Notes under the pieces: model-generated
Seen by the model: the letters and a program-made list of their open reading frames with translations, nothing else
Told to the model about the DNA's origin: nothing
The model's database searches: none
Position numbers and translations under genes: made by a program
Shown: piece by piece, positions 1 through 6,456 of the stretch
Position numbering within the stretch: position 1 is the first letter of the stretch
Layout: every line of letters begins with the position of its first letter
Assembly: GCA_012520015.1 (NCBI GenBank)
Contig: JAAYPD010000048.1
Span: 1-7,907 of the forward strand
Reading direction: 5' to 3'
DNA: 7,907 nt
DNA from: Methanomicrobiales archaeon
GTDB lineage: Archaea > Halobacteriota > Methanomicrobia > Methanomicrobiales > Methanospirillaceae

Positions 1-535
1 AATTCCATCCATAATCTTTCGCCCTGACTTTCCAAAAACATCAGTAAGCACATTTGACAAATGGAACATTTCGTTGTCAAAGATATTATGGATGCGATTC
101 TTAAGATCGGTCCTCTTGCGAACTAAGAAGTGCCTCATTCGGACAATATTTCGAAAATCGCGTTGATGGCGGGGAACTACCCGAGATGGATTAATCATCC
201 CTTTTAAGGCTAAGGTTGCAATTATTTCAGAGTCTATTTTATCCGTCTTTTTATGATTCATGACCTTCATGTCATGCGCGTTACCGACAATTACAGTTGT
301 ATGATCACACAAACTGTCGTAAATATGGTACCAAAAATTGTTAGCCGATTCACAGGCTACCACTTGACATTTATGTTCAATTATCCAATTCTTTAATGCA
401 AGGACCCCTTGCATTGTTCTTTCAAATCATTGCTGGATTTTGAGTTCTTTAATGGAGAGAATTGTTGCCACAATGAATTTTTTTGTGGAGATCAAGACCT
501 GCAGCGATTTCGTAATTTTCAGTTATAACTATCAA
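1..535 (-). pseudogene. IS110-family transposase, N-terminal half, frameshifted and with an in-frame stop; runs off the left edge
   Basis: Read on the minus strand, this is the DEDD (RuvC-like) catalytic domain of an IS110-family recombinase, which moves its element with a guide RNA. Expected acidic residues are visible: Asp in GLDLHKK near the N-terminus, Glu in VVACES, and two Asp in KKTDKIDSEII. Typical family segments RDFRNIVRMRHFLVRKRTDL and DVFGKSGRKIMDG follow. Two lesions break it. An A7 run (plus-strand T7, 478-484) shifts the frame between GLDLHKK and FIVATIL; six A would keep it open. A TGA (427-429) interrupts KIQQ-FERTMQG, probably from an Arg CGA. Everything from 426 to 1 is open, so the damage is limited to the N-terminus. 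No ATG fits the N-terminal frame; TTG at 535 is the best start seen, with no clear SD. The C-terminal Ser-containing domain lies outside the window. Family assignment is firm; pseudogene status depends on the base calls at the two sites. Confidence 0.88.
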
Positions 536-646
536 AATTTGGTAGTTAGCGAATTACCCGGCTGGTTAATTTTGCATTCGCGGTCTAAGTCGCAGTCCAG
601 CTTACAAGGGCAATTCAGGGTCAGTTTTTTACCGGGCTTTATATCC
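536..646 (-). ncRNA. Candidate IS110 guide (bridge) RNA leader upstream of the transposase
   Basis: Members of the IS110 group are known to encode a structured guide RNA in the non-coding end upstream of the transposase. Here that stretch has a TATA-like box on the minus strand (GGATATAAAG, 646-637), which would start a transcript near 615. It is followed by a perfect 6-bp stem, GCGAAT at 549-554 with ATTCGC at 576-581, around a 21-nt loop. Position and structure fit such an RNA. The target- and donor-pairing loops cannot be assigned without the element ends, so this is inference. Confidence 0.3.
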
Positions 647-702
647 CAAAAAGAAAAAAACCTGCACTACCAAAAAGAAGCTTGAATGGAAGATGATTTT
701 AG

Positions 703-755
703 TTTTTCTTTGGTCAGGGATGAGGCGAAGCCTTATAAGGGTTTTTATCTGAAGC
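703..755 (+). repeat. Hairpin repeat, left copy (inverted relative to 6405-6456)
   Basis: The core at 721-746 matches the reverse complement of 6412-6437 at 25 of 26 positions, and weaker similarity extends about 15 bases on each side. Within the core, TGAGGC and GCCTTA pair (one G-T wobble) around a GAA loop. A T5 run follows a few bases later, so on the plus strand it could also act as a terminator. It is probably part of a dispersed or IS-terminal repeat. Confidence 0.75.
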
Positions 756-825
756 CCGAACCTGATAACACAGGGCGTTCGAATCGACAGAAAATTTGCA
801 GATTCTTTCGGAGATACTGCCGGGA

Positions 826-841
826 TGAAAAAATTTTTTCA
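826..841. promoter_or_regulatory. 16-bp perfect palindrome upstream of the histone promoter
   Basis: TGAAAAAATTTTTTCA is a perfect palindrome ending about 10 bases before the histone TATA box. An A6T6 tract is intrinsically bent, and the site sits where an archaeal activator or the histone itself could bind. Function is inferred from position only. Confidence 0.4.
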
Positions 842-851
842 ATGCAATTTT

Positions 852-860
852 TTTATATGA
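852..860 (+). promoter_or_regulatory. TATA box of the histone gene
   Basis: TTTATATGA is centred about 36 bases before the histone ATG, which predicts a transcript start near 880 and a leader of about 10-12 bases. The leader would just include AGGT (881-884), a weak SD seven bases before the ATG. Confidence 0.55.
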
Positions 861-891
861 GTGCTACTATACTTATATTCAGGTAAAAACT

Positions 892-1101
892 ATGGCAGAC
901 TTACCGATTGCAGCAGTTGTACGAGTTGCAAAAAACAGTGGTGCTGAACGCGTTGGAAGTGACGCTTCAGAGATCCTTGTTACAAAGACTGAGGAATTCC
1001 TTGGAAAACTGGTTAAAGAAGCAGTCAAACTTGCCGCTCATGCGGGAAGAAAAACTCTCAAGGAAGAAGACATTGAGATGGCTGCAGAAAAGATGGTCTG
1101 A
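892..1101 (+). CDS. Archaeal histone (HMf-like, minimal histone fold)
   Basis: A 69-residue DNA-packaging protein of the archaeal histone family. It forms dimers that stack along DNA in the nucleoid. The whole chain is one histone fold: helix 1 from about LPIAAVVRVAKNSG, the loop AERVGSDAS, the long central helix from about residue 25 to 51, and the C-terminal AGRKTLKEEDIEMAAEKM. The family hallmarks are present: Arg20 in the first DNA-contacting loop, Arg53 and Asp60 (the dimer salt-bridge pair), and His50/Asp60, which in HMf-type histones help dimer-dimer contact, so it can probably oligomerise. There is no N- or C-terminal tail. The ATG at 892 has a weak SD (AGGT, 881-884) and its own promoter, and a T6 run after the stop suggests a single-gene transcript. 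An open frame on the same strand (908-1162) is an overlapping shadow. Identification is very firm. Confidence 0.97.
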   Translation: MADLPIAAVVRVAKNSGAERVGSDASEILVTKTEEFLGKLVKEAVKLAAHAGRKTLKEEDIEMAAEKMV

Positions 1102-1148
1102 ACTGGTACCAGCTTTTAAGGTAAACAACCGTAACTCTTGTCAAACCC

Positions 1149-1154
1149 TTTTTT
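1149..1154 (+). terminator. T-run terminator after the histone gene
   Basis: A T6 run lies 48 bases after the histone stop with no strong hairpin before it, which is typical of archaeal T-tract termination. The rest of 1102-1346 holds only promoter-like sequence for the next gene. Confidence 0.5.
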
Positions 1155-1189
1155 GCGCGTAGATATTCTATACAGATACCTAAGTAAAA

Positions 1190-1209
1190 GTAAAAGGGTT
1201 TATAAAATT
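1190..1209 (+). promoter_or_regulatory. BRE/TATA-type promoter before the membrane protein gene
   Basis: AAAAGGG followed by TTTATAAAAT is the best archaeal BRE plus TATA match in this gap and predicts a start near 1230, giving a leader of about 115 bases. A weaker A/T box at 1306-1315 (CAAATAAATA) would instead give a nearly leaderless transcript, which fits the lack of an SD before the ATG at 1347. Confidence 0.5.
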
Positions 1210-1346
1210 CAGCAGACATGTTCTGCTCCTCTTTTCATTAAATCCCGAACCATTATTTGAAAGATTTGCCATCGATCTCTGATAGGAAGAATACATCCCC
1301 GGTAAACAAATAAATACCCATATCCCCTATTTCTCATCAGATTATC

Positions 1347-2060
1347 ATGGAAAACATCGATAAACGAAGGATCATCCATTGTCTCATTTTTGCAGGATTT
1401 TCTTTAGTCCTGTTTCTCATAGGACTTACAATGATTGAGGGCTTTGGTGGCGGATTTGCATTGATGTTCATCAGTTTCTTTCTTTTCATCTCATCCCTTA
1501 CCATCGCGGGTATCATCTTTTATCCAAGAGCAAAGGTTTTTAACGCCGTTGTAACCGACTCTAAACTCCTTGCACATTGGACATATGATCCTGCCTTGTA
1601 TAGCAGAATTATTGAACGTGAATATGAAGAGCATAAAAATAGAAATACCGCCCTTTTGATCATCACTGACGGAATGCTAATTTTTTTAGCCCTGTTTTTT
1701 ATCATATTTATCCAGGATGGAGGGTTTGAGACAGGTCTTACTCTTCTGGGAATTGCAATTCTGCTCTTTTTTGTTGCAAAACTTGCACCAGGATTTATCA
1801 GGGACAGGAAAGAAAAAATGCCTCCCGAAGCATGGATCAGTACAAAAGGGCTTGTCTATGAAGGGACAGTATACCCGTACTCCGGTTTTTTATTAGGTAT
1901 TACAGGGGTATCGTACCTTGAAAGAACTGAGCCGGTTCTAATATTCAGTTTTCACCAGCTCACCGGGGCGAAGATATACGAAACATTTAAGATAACTATT
2001 CCAGTTCCAAAAGGTGAAGAAGAAAAGGCAAAGAAGATACCTTCACAACTTGGGTTTTAA
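1347..2060 (+). CDS. Four-helix membrane protein of unknown function
   Basis: A 237-residue protein I cannot assign to a characterised family. Two hydrophobic helical hairpins are clear: residues about 11-30 with 36-59, and about 102-123 with 127-147. Between the pairs lies a soluble stretch of about 40 residues, rich in charge near its end (REYEEHKNRN, 91-100). After the last helix comes a basic patch (RDRKEK, 152-157), which suggests this end faces the cytoplasm. The C-terminal domain of about 80 residues is soluble and probably beta-rich, with alternating hydrophobic residues. There is no signal-peptide cleavage site; helix 1 probably acts as the anchor. The ATG has no SD, so translation is perhaps leaderless. 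The gene stands alone, between the histone gene and convergent hsp20, so context gives no role. The coding region looks intact and native in base usage. Confidence 0.85.
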   Translation: MENIDKRRIIHCLIFAGFSLVLFLIGLTMIEGFGGGFALMFISFFLFISSLTIAGIIFYPRAKVFNAVVTDSKLLAHWTYDPALYSRIIEREYEEHKNRNTALLIITDGMLIFLALFFIIFIQDGGFETGLTLLGIAILLFFVAKLAPGFIRDRKEKMPPEAWISTKGLVYEGTVYPYSGFLLGITGVSYLERTEPVLIFSFHQLTGAKIYETFKITIPVPKGEEEKAKKIPSQLGF

Positions 2061-2091
2061 ATAACCTGAAAAGACATAACAACATTACCGG

Positions 2092-2128
2092 AGATAATGT
2101 CGCCGGCACTGCCATTATCTGCCATTAT
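2092..2128. terminator. Stem-loop and tandem repeat between convergent genes
   Basis: AGATAATG (2092-2099) pairs perfectly with CATTATCT (2113-2120) around a 13-base loop containing GCCGGC. The right arm lies in a perfect tandem duplication of CTGCCATTAT (2109-2118 and 2119-2128). It sits between the membrane protein gene and convergent hsp20, so it may help end both transcripts. No T run follows, so this role is weakly supported. Confidence 0.3.
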
Positions 2129-2189
2129 TAATGCATCAATTCACCAGGTTCAGCCAGGTAAACCTCTATAAGAGAAATGAAAAAGGAGA

Positions 2190-2660
2190 TTAGAGGATTG
2201 GAATATCTCCTCCGGATTCCTTTCCCGTCATTTTTAATTTTATCTCCAGCACCCCGTTATTAAACGAAGCCTGGGCCCCTTCCTCTGCCACATCTGCAGG
2301 AAGTGGAACACTACGACATACCGAACCATAAAAGCGTTCGCGAATGAAATAATCCTTCTCTTCCTGTTCCTTTTCATCAATCCGTTCACATGATATCTGC
2401 AGAAGGTTAGGTCTGATAAGTCGGATTTTTACATTCTCTTTATTGCATCCGGGTAAATCGGCTTTTGCAATGATCTGGTCATCCTGCTGTTTTACATCAA
2501 CAGTAAATCCACCGGAGAAAACCGGGGCCAGTTCCCTTCCGCTCTGAGAATACGCAGGAAAAGTAGGAAGAAAAGACTGAAACCGGTTCTCCATCTCGGC
2601 AAACATGCTGTCCAATTCATTCCTGAACAGATTGAGCGGGTCGCGTCTGATGAGTGCCAT
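2190..2660 (-). CDS. Small heat-shock protein, Hsp20/alpha-crystallin family
   Basis: A 156-residue ATP-independent holdase chaperone that forms large oligomers and binds unfolding proteins in the cytoplasm. The N-terminal arm of about 45 residues starts ALIRRDPLNLFRNELDSMF, typical for archaeal and bacterial Hsp20. The alpha-crystallin domain covers roughly residues 50-145: FTVDVKQQDDQIIAKADLPG, then the strand NLLQISCER, the loop FIRERFYGSVCRSVPLP, and the closing motif FNNGVLEIKLKM (family A-x-x-x-n-GvL pattern). The short tail ends DIPIL, which supplies the I-x-I/L anchor used for oligomer assembly. Two ATGs are possible. I chose 2660 because GAGGGG (2672-2667) lies exactly six bases before it, whereas it directly abuts the ATG at 2666. 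The gene is divergent from the mevalonate operon. A hairpin precedes the SD. Confidence 0.95.
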   Translation of the reverse strand: MALIRRDPLNLFRNELDSMFAEMENRFQSFLPTFPAYSQSGRELAPVFSGGFTVDVKQQDDQIIAKADLPGCNKENVKIRLIRPNLLQISCERIDEKEQEEKDYFIRERFYGSVCRSVPLPADVAEEGAQASFNNGVLEIKLKMTGKESGGDIPIL

Positions 2661-2673
2661 ATTCATCCCCTCA

Positions 2674-2690
2674 TGTCTGAACGACAGACA
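2674..2690 (-). promoter_or_regulatory. Hairpin/dyad in the hsp20 leader, next to the ribosome binding site
   Basis: On the minus strand TGTCTG-TCGTT-CAGACA forms a perfect 6-bp stem with a 5-base loop, one base before the GAGGGG SD. It falls at or just after the expected transcript start. It could be a protein-binding dyad (operator) or an RNA structure that affects ribosome access. This is inferred from position. Confidence 0.4.
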
Positions 2691-2710
2691 AGTTCGTATA
2701 TGGTTCTCTT

Positions 2711-2724
2711 AAAAAATAAACCTT
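2711..2724 (-). promoter_or_regulatory. TATA-like box of hsp20
   Basis: On the minus strand AAGG followed by TTTATTTTTT resembles a BRE plus TATA element. It predicts a start near 2689, about 29 bases before the chosen hsp20 start codon. Confidence 0.4.
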
Positions 2725-2864
2725 GTTGAAAGATAAAATAAAAATTAGATCTATCAAACGGTCAAATAACCAGCCAGGAAGATTGAAAAGGATTTATTGT
2801 AAAAAGTGAAACGATAAGGAAATCAGTCAGTCAGTGGCTTACGCTCTTTGTCGAACCACTCTTC

Positions 2865-2878
2865 GTTAATTATTTAAC
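2865..2878 (+). promoter_or_regulatory. TATA box of the mevalonate operon, overlapped by a dyad
   Basis: TTAATTATTT is the TATA-like box. It predicts a start within a few bases of the ATG at 2903, so the first message is probably leaderless, in line with the lack of an SD there. The box lies inside GTTAA-TTAT-TTAAC, a perfect 5-bp dyad, a natural site for a repressor that blocks TBP, possibly the XRE protein of the operon itself. Confidence 0.45.
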
Positions 2879-2902
2879 TCCTCTGCATCATAGTGTACTA
2901 AC

Positions 2903-3613
2903 ATGGAATCGGGACTTCGCCATCGACTCGCAGAGAAGATGGCGGGGGAGATAACACTCTCGGATTCTCCGGGAAAAACCCTGAAAAAATGGCGGCTGAG
3001 CTTTGACATATCTCAGGGTCAGCTCTCCGAGCACCTTGGTGTATCACCATCTGTCATCAGCGATTACGAAAGCGGAAGGAGGAAAAGTCCGGGCACGGCC
3101 ATCATAGGCCGAATTGTTGACAGCATTCTTGCCATTGATGAAGCAAAAGGAGGCAAGTATATTCATAAATATGCATCGCTTCTCTTTGCCGAAATGGGGG
3201 ACGGAGTAATATATGATCTGCATGATTACAAAAGTCCCATCACCCTGTCAATATTCGCCAATGCTATCGATGCCGATATAATCACGGGCCCTATACACCT
3301 AAGTGTTTATGGATACACAGTGATTGACAGCCTCCGGGCAATCATGAACCTTACCGCAAGCGAATTTAACAGGATTTATGGCTGGAGCACCGAGCGGGCG
3401 CTTATTTTCACCGGAGTTTCTAATGGAAAGTCTCCTATGGTGGCTATTCGTGTTACTCCCTTCAAGCCCCGGTGCGTAGTGCTCCATGGAATCAAACCAG
3501 GTGATGTGCATCCAATTGTGCCAAAAATGGCCGAGAAAGATAACATCACCATAATGTGCACAACACTGGGCATCGAAGATATCGTGGAGAGACTGAGGGA
3601 AGAAAAATGGTAG
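2903..3613 (+). CDS. XRE-type HTH transcriptional regulator heading the mevalonate operon (COG1709-like)
   Basis: A 236-residue predicted DNA-binding regulator. Residues about 25-82 form a Cro/C1-type helix-turn-helix, with [15 protein letters not shown] and [14 protein letters not shown] covering the recognition helices and the conserved end. Residues about 100-236 form a separate domain with the archaeal signature [16 protein letters not shown] (181-196), then the [17 protein letters not shown] segment. This matches what I recall of the archaeal family COG1709, whose ligand is not known to me. The ATG at 2903 has no SD and lies just downstream of the TATA box, so it is probably leaderless. 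Its last seven bases overlap the start of the HMG-CoA synthase gene (ATGGTAG), so the regulator and first enzyme are translationally coupled. A role in controlling isoprenoid flux, with autoregulation, is inferred from this context. Confidence 0.88.
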   Translation: MESGLRHRLAEKMAGEITLSDSPGKTLKKWRLSFDISQGQLSEHLGVSPSVISDYESGRRKSPGTAIIGRIVDSILAIDEAKGGKYIHKYASLLFAEMGDGVIYDLHDYKSPITLSIFANAIDADIITGPIHLSVYGYTVIDSLRAIMNLTASEFNRIYGWSTERALIFTGVSNGKSPMVAIRVTPFKPRCVVLHGIKPGDVHPIVPKMAEKDNITIMCTTLGIEDIVERLREEKW

Positions 3614-4659
3614 GAATCATCTCGTACGGTGCGTATATCCCACGATACCGTATCAAAATAGAAGAAATTGCCCGGGTATGGGGCGCAAATGGAACTGAAA
3701 TTGCACGTGGTCTTGGTGTCTTTGAAAAGGCACTGCCTGACATGGATGAAGATACTATCACCATCTCTGTTGAGGCTGCACGTGCTGCAATGGCAAGAAG
3801 AAAGGTCGATCCAGCAGATATCGGAGCGGTATATGTAGGATCAGAATCTCATCCCTACGCGGTGAAACCTACGGCAGTCACCGTCGGAGAGGCAATTGGT
3901 GCGACTCCGGTCATGACTGCTGCAGATTATGAATTTGCCTGTAAAGCAGGAACTGCAGCAGTTCAGACCTCGATGGGTCTGGTAAAATCCGGAATGGTAA
4001 ACTGTGCAGTCGCGGTCGGTGCCGACGTGGCACAGGGAGAACCTGGTGATGCACTGGAATACACAGCGGCTGCTGGAGGTGCGGCTCTTATCATAGGAAA
4101 TGATGATCCAATTGCAGAGATTAATCATACCTGCTCATTTACAACCGACACGCCTGACTTCTGGAGACGTGAGAACAAACCTTATCCCCGCCATGGCGGC
4201 AGGTTTACCGGAGAACCGGCATACTTTAAACATGTTATTGGAGCTTCAAAGATGATGCTGGAAAAGATGGGAACAAAACCATCTGATTACACTTATGCAG
4301 TGTTTCACCAGCCAAATGGGAAGTTTCCAACCCAGGCAGCATCAATGCTCGGGTTTTCCATGGAGCAGATTAAACCCGGCCTTGCTGTCACTTACCTTGG
4401 AAATACTTACTCAGGTGCCTCAATGGTCGGACTTTCAGCAGTGCTGGATATCGCAAAACCCGGAGACAGGATCTTTATGACATCATATGGATCAGGTTCA
4501 GGAAGTGACTCATTTGATATCACCGTTACAGATGTCATCAACTCTGACCTCTTTAACCGTGATGCAGCACCGACAGTATCAGATCTTCTTGCAGATAAGA
4601 AGATAGTGGATTATGCAGTCTATGCAAAGCACAAAGGGAAAGTGGTGATGATGGAATGA
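3607..4659 (+). CDS. Hydroxymethylglutaryl-CoA synthase (archaeal)
   Basis: A 350-residue enzyme, the usual archaeal length, that condenses acetoacetyl-CoA with acetyl-CoA to HMG-CoA in the mevalonate route to archaeal lipid isoprenoids. It has a thiolase fold. The catalytic triad is visible: Glu80 in VGSESHPY, nucleophile Cys112 in [11 protein letters not shown], and His234 in [11 protein letters not shown]. The C-terminal half includes [16 protein letters not shown] and the glycine-rich [11 protein letters not shown] place the start at 3607: GAGGGA (3595-3600) lies six bases before it and [16 protein letters not shown] is the standard archaeal N-terminus. A longer frame opening at 3556 only reads through the regulator. 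The gene overlaps the regulator by seven bases and the thiolase by four (ATGA), so all are probably one operon. The protein is expected to form a complex with thiolase and the DUF35 protein. Confidence 0.97.
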   Translation: MVGIISYGAYIPRYRIKIEEIARVWGANGTEIARGLGVFEKALPDMDEDTITISVEAARAAMARRKVDPADIGAVYVGSESHPYAVKPTAVTVGEAIGATPVMTAADYEFACKAGTAAVQTSMGLVKSGMVNCAVAVGADVAQGEPGDALEYTAAAGGAALIIGNDDPIAEINHTCSFTTDTPDFWRRENKPYPRHGGRFTGEPAYFKHVIGASKMMLEKMGTKPSDYTYAVFHQPNGKFPTQAASMLGFSMEQIKPGLAVTYLGNTYSGASMVGLSAVLDIAKPGDRIFMTSYGSGSGSDSFDITVTDVINSDLFNRDAAPTVSDLLADKKIVDYAVYAKHKGKVVMME

Positions 4660-5819
4660 GAGAAGTTGCAGTAATTGGCGTAGGCTGTACAAAATTCGGA
4701 GAGAAATGGGAGTCATCATTTCGTAACCTCTTTGTCGAGGCAGGTGCTCTGGCCCTTGAAGATGCAAATCTCTCTGGTGAAAAGATCGACGAAATTTTTG
4801 TCGGCAACATGAGTGCCGGCAGATTCGTGGAACAGGAACATATCGGCGCCCTGATAGCAGATTATGCAGGTCTTGCAACCGATAATATACCGGCAACCCG
4901 TGTAGAGGCCGCCTGTGCATCAGGAGGTCTTTCATTCAGGCAGGCCTACACCGCAGTTGCTTCGGGTATGTCAGATATAGTGGTTGCAGCAGGCGTTGAA
5001 AAGATGACCGATGTGGGCACTGAAGTCACCACCGACGTTCTTGCAGCCGCGGCAGACAGAGAATGGGAAGGAATAGCCGGGATTACATTCCCTGGCCTGT
5101 ATGCAATGATCGCAACCGATTACATGCACAGGTATGGCCTTACCAGGGAACAACTTGCACAGGTAGCGGTTAAAAACCACGACAATGGTGCAAAAAATCC
5201 CAACGCCCAGTTCAGAAAAGCCATTACCCTCGATACCGTCATCAATTCAACTCTTGTTGCAGATCCGCTCAGGCTTTTTGACTGTTCACCTGTAACCGAC
5301 GGGGCGGCAGCAGTGATCCTTGCCCCCCTCGAAAGGGCACGGGAATTTACTGATACTCCAATCAAAGTTCTCGGTTCAGGACAGGCATCAAGCACCATTG
5401 CTCTTCATGACAGAAAAGATATCTCCACCCTTGATGCAACCGTGGCTGCTGGGAACAGGGCTTTTAAAATGGCCGGGATTGAGCGGAAAGATATTGGATT
5501 TGTTGAAGTGCATGATTGTTTCACCATCGCGGAGATCTGTGCAATTGAGGATCTCGGTTTTTGCAAAAAGGGTGAAGCTGGGAGACTGACCGAAGAAGGG
5601 CAGACAGCAATCGGAGGAAAAATACCGGTCAACCCAAGCGGGGGCCTGAAGGCATGTGGTCATCCTGTAGGAGCAACCGGAATCAAACAGGTATATGAAA
5701 CGGTAAAACAGCTCCGCGGTGATGCAAAAGGAAGGCAGGTGGATACTGATATTGGAATGACACACAATGTTGGTGGCACTGGAGCAACGGTTGTATGCCA
5801 CATATTCGGGAGGAAATAA
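4656..5819 (+). CDS. Acetyl-CoA C-acetyltransferase (archaeal acetoacetyl-CoA thiolase, SCP2 type)
   Basis: A 387-residue thiolase that condenses two acetyl-CoA into acetoacetyl-CoA, an unfavourable step pulled forward by handing the product to HMG-CoA synthase. The nucleophile is Cys87 in VEAACASGG. The HDCF motif (His286-Phe289) marks the SCP2-type class, where Cys288 is thought to serve as the acid/base cysteine. [17 protein letters not shown] holds His336. In the last glycine loop (HNVGGTGA) Asn371 stands where classical thiolases have their second catalytic cysteine, as expected for this class. The protein has no C-terminal sterol-carrier domain. The start codon overlaps the HMG-CoA synthase stop (ATGA), which implies coupled translation; the upstream GGTGATG is only a weak SD. 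In a methanogen with no beta-oxidation genes nearby, a biosynthetic role is the sensible reading. Confidence 0.96.
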   Translation: MREVAVIGVGCTKFGEKWESSFRNLFVEAGALALEDANLSGEKIDEIFVGNMSAGRFVEQEHIGALIADYAGLATDNIPATRVEAACASGGLSFRQAYTAVASGMSDIVVAAGVEKMTDVGTEVTTDVLAAAADREWEGIAGITFPGLYAMIATDYMHRYGLTREQLAQVAVKNHDNGAKNPNAQFRKAITLDTVINSTLVADPLRLFDCSPVTDGAAAVILAPLERAREFTDTPIKVLGSGQASSTIALHDRKDISTLDATVAAGNRAFKMAGIERKDIGFVEVHDCFTIAEICAIEDLGFCKKGEAGRLTEEGQTAIGGKIPVNPSGGLKACGHPVGATGIKQVYETVKQLRGDAKGRQVDTDIGMTHNVGGTGATVVCHIFGRK

Positions 5820-5820
5820 G

Positions 5821-6210
5821 ATGTCAGTTGCACGATTCTGGAGAAAACAGCAGAACCGGTATAACCTGATTGGAAACCAGTGCACTGTCTGTGGGAAATA
5901 TTTCTACCCGCCCCGTGGATTTTGCCCTGTGTGCAGAAGGGATGGAAAGATTGTCGAACACCAGTTCAAAGGAACAGGAAAAGTTGTAACTTTTTCCATC
6001 ATCAGGAGTTCATCAGGAAATTTCAAACTCTTAACTCCATATGTGCTGGCAATCATCGAGCTGGACGAAGGCTCACGACTTACTACTCACCTGGTCTGCG
6101 ACATTGACAAGGTATACATCGGCATGCCGGTAAAAAGGGTCTTTAGAAAACTGGGAGAGGAAGGATCCAGCGGCGCAATCTTTTATGGGACAAAATTTGT
6201 CCCCGCCTGA
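5821..6210 (+). CDS. DUF35 zinc-ribbon/OB-fold protein, bridge of the thiolase-HMG-CoA synthase complex
   Basis: A 129-residue non-catalytic protein. An N-terminal helix (ARFWRKQQNRYNL) leads into a rubredoxin-like zinc ribbon with four cysteines, Cys21-x2-Cys24 and Cys35-x2-Cys38 (CTVCGKYFYPPRGFCPVC). An OB-fold follows from about residue 45 (GKVVTFSII, PYVLAIIELDEG, VYIGMPVKRVFRKLG). In the crystal structure of the archaeal complex the family member sits between thiolase and HMG-CoA synthase and helps form a shared CoA-binding path, so acetoacetyl-CoA is not released. ATG 5821 is chosen: GGGAGG (5808-5813) lies seven bases upstream and the previous stop is one base away. The open frame from 5767 is read-through of the thiolase. 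It is the last gene of the operon, followed by a T run. Confidence 0.95.
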   Translation: MSVARFWRKQQNRYNLIGNQCTVCGKYFYPPRGFCPVCRRDGKIVEHQFKGTGKVVTFSIIRSSSGNFKLLTPYVLAIIELDEGSRLTTHLVCDIDKVYIGMPVKRVFRKLGEEGSSGAIFYGTKFVPA

Positions 6211-6213
6211 CCA

Positions 6214-6219
6214 TTTTTT
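6214..6219 (+). terminator. T-run terminator after the mevalonate operon
   Basis: A T6 run begins three bases after the DUF35 gene stop. A short hairpin, TCAGT-TAACG-ACTGA (6261-6275), follows further down. Termination by the T tract is the likely mechanism in archaea. Confidence 0.5.
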
Positions 6220-6385
6220 CGTTGTTACTATTCAGACTGACTAAAAAAAATTCATCTATATCAGTTAACGACTGAGATCCAATGATTATTACACGAAAAT
6301 TAAAATTGGTGTTAAATATTACTTTTATTGTTTGCAAAATCAAGTGAGGAAAATTTCTTCCGGATGCGGCACCTCATTAGTGAAT

Positions 6386-6399
6386 TAGGAGTTACGCAG
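6386..6399 (+). repeat. Possible IS terminal motif, copy 1
   Basis: TAGGAGTTACGCAG matches 7756-7769 (TAGGAGTTACACAG) at 13 of 14 positions in the same orientation. The second copy lies shortly before a transposase-like reading frame, so both may be ends of related insertion sequences. No transposase follows here, so this copy would be a remnant. Confidence 0.35.
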
Positions 6400-6404
6400 A
6401 TGGA

Positions 6405-6456
6405 CTTCCAAAAAAACCCTTATGAGGCTTCGCCTCAAGCCTGCCCAATGAAAAAA
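6405..6456 (-). repeat. Hairpin repeat, right copy (inverted relative to 703-755)
   Basis: The core 6412-6437 is the reverse complement of 721-746 with one mismatch. TGAGGC-TTC-GCCTCA (6423-6437) is a perfect 6-bp stem with a 3-base loop. On the minus strand the hairpin is followed by TAAGGG and a T7 run, so it could stop leftward transcripts. The two copies bracket the histone-to-DUF35 block. Confidence 0.75.

Larger units (their letters stand above)
1..700 (-). mobile_element. Partial IS110-family insertion sequence (right boundary uncertain)
   Basis: This is the broken transposase gene plus its upstream non-coding end. IS110 elements usually lack clear terminal inverted repeats, so the outer boundary cannot be read from sequence alone. 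I place it near 700 because the A/T-rich leader with a TATA-like box ends there and a different repeat begins. The left part of the element is beyond the window. Confidence 0.6.

Noticed and set aside
440..886. Two small plus-strand open frames (440-685 and 686-886)
   Set aside because: The first runs antisense to the IS110 gene and its leader; the second runs through the hairpin repeat and the histone promoter. Neither resembles a protein family or has an SD.
2824..2836. Short CAGT triplication (CAGTCAGTCAGT) in the hsp20-regulator gap
   Set aside because: Three 4-base units are within chance, and no structure or promoter element coincides with it.
4553..5885. Several long minus-strand open frames opposite the thiolase gene
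   Set aside because: They lie antisense to a clearly conserved enzyme, have unlikely composition rich in Ser, Cys and Arg, and lack ribosome binding sites.
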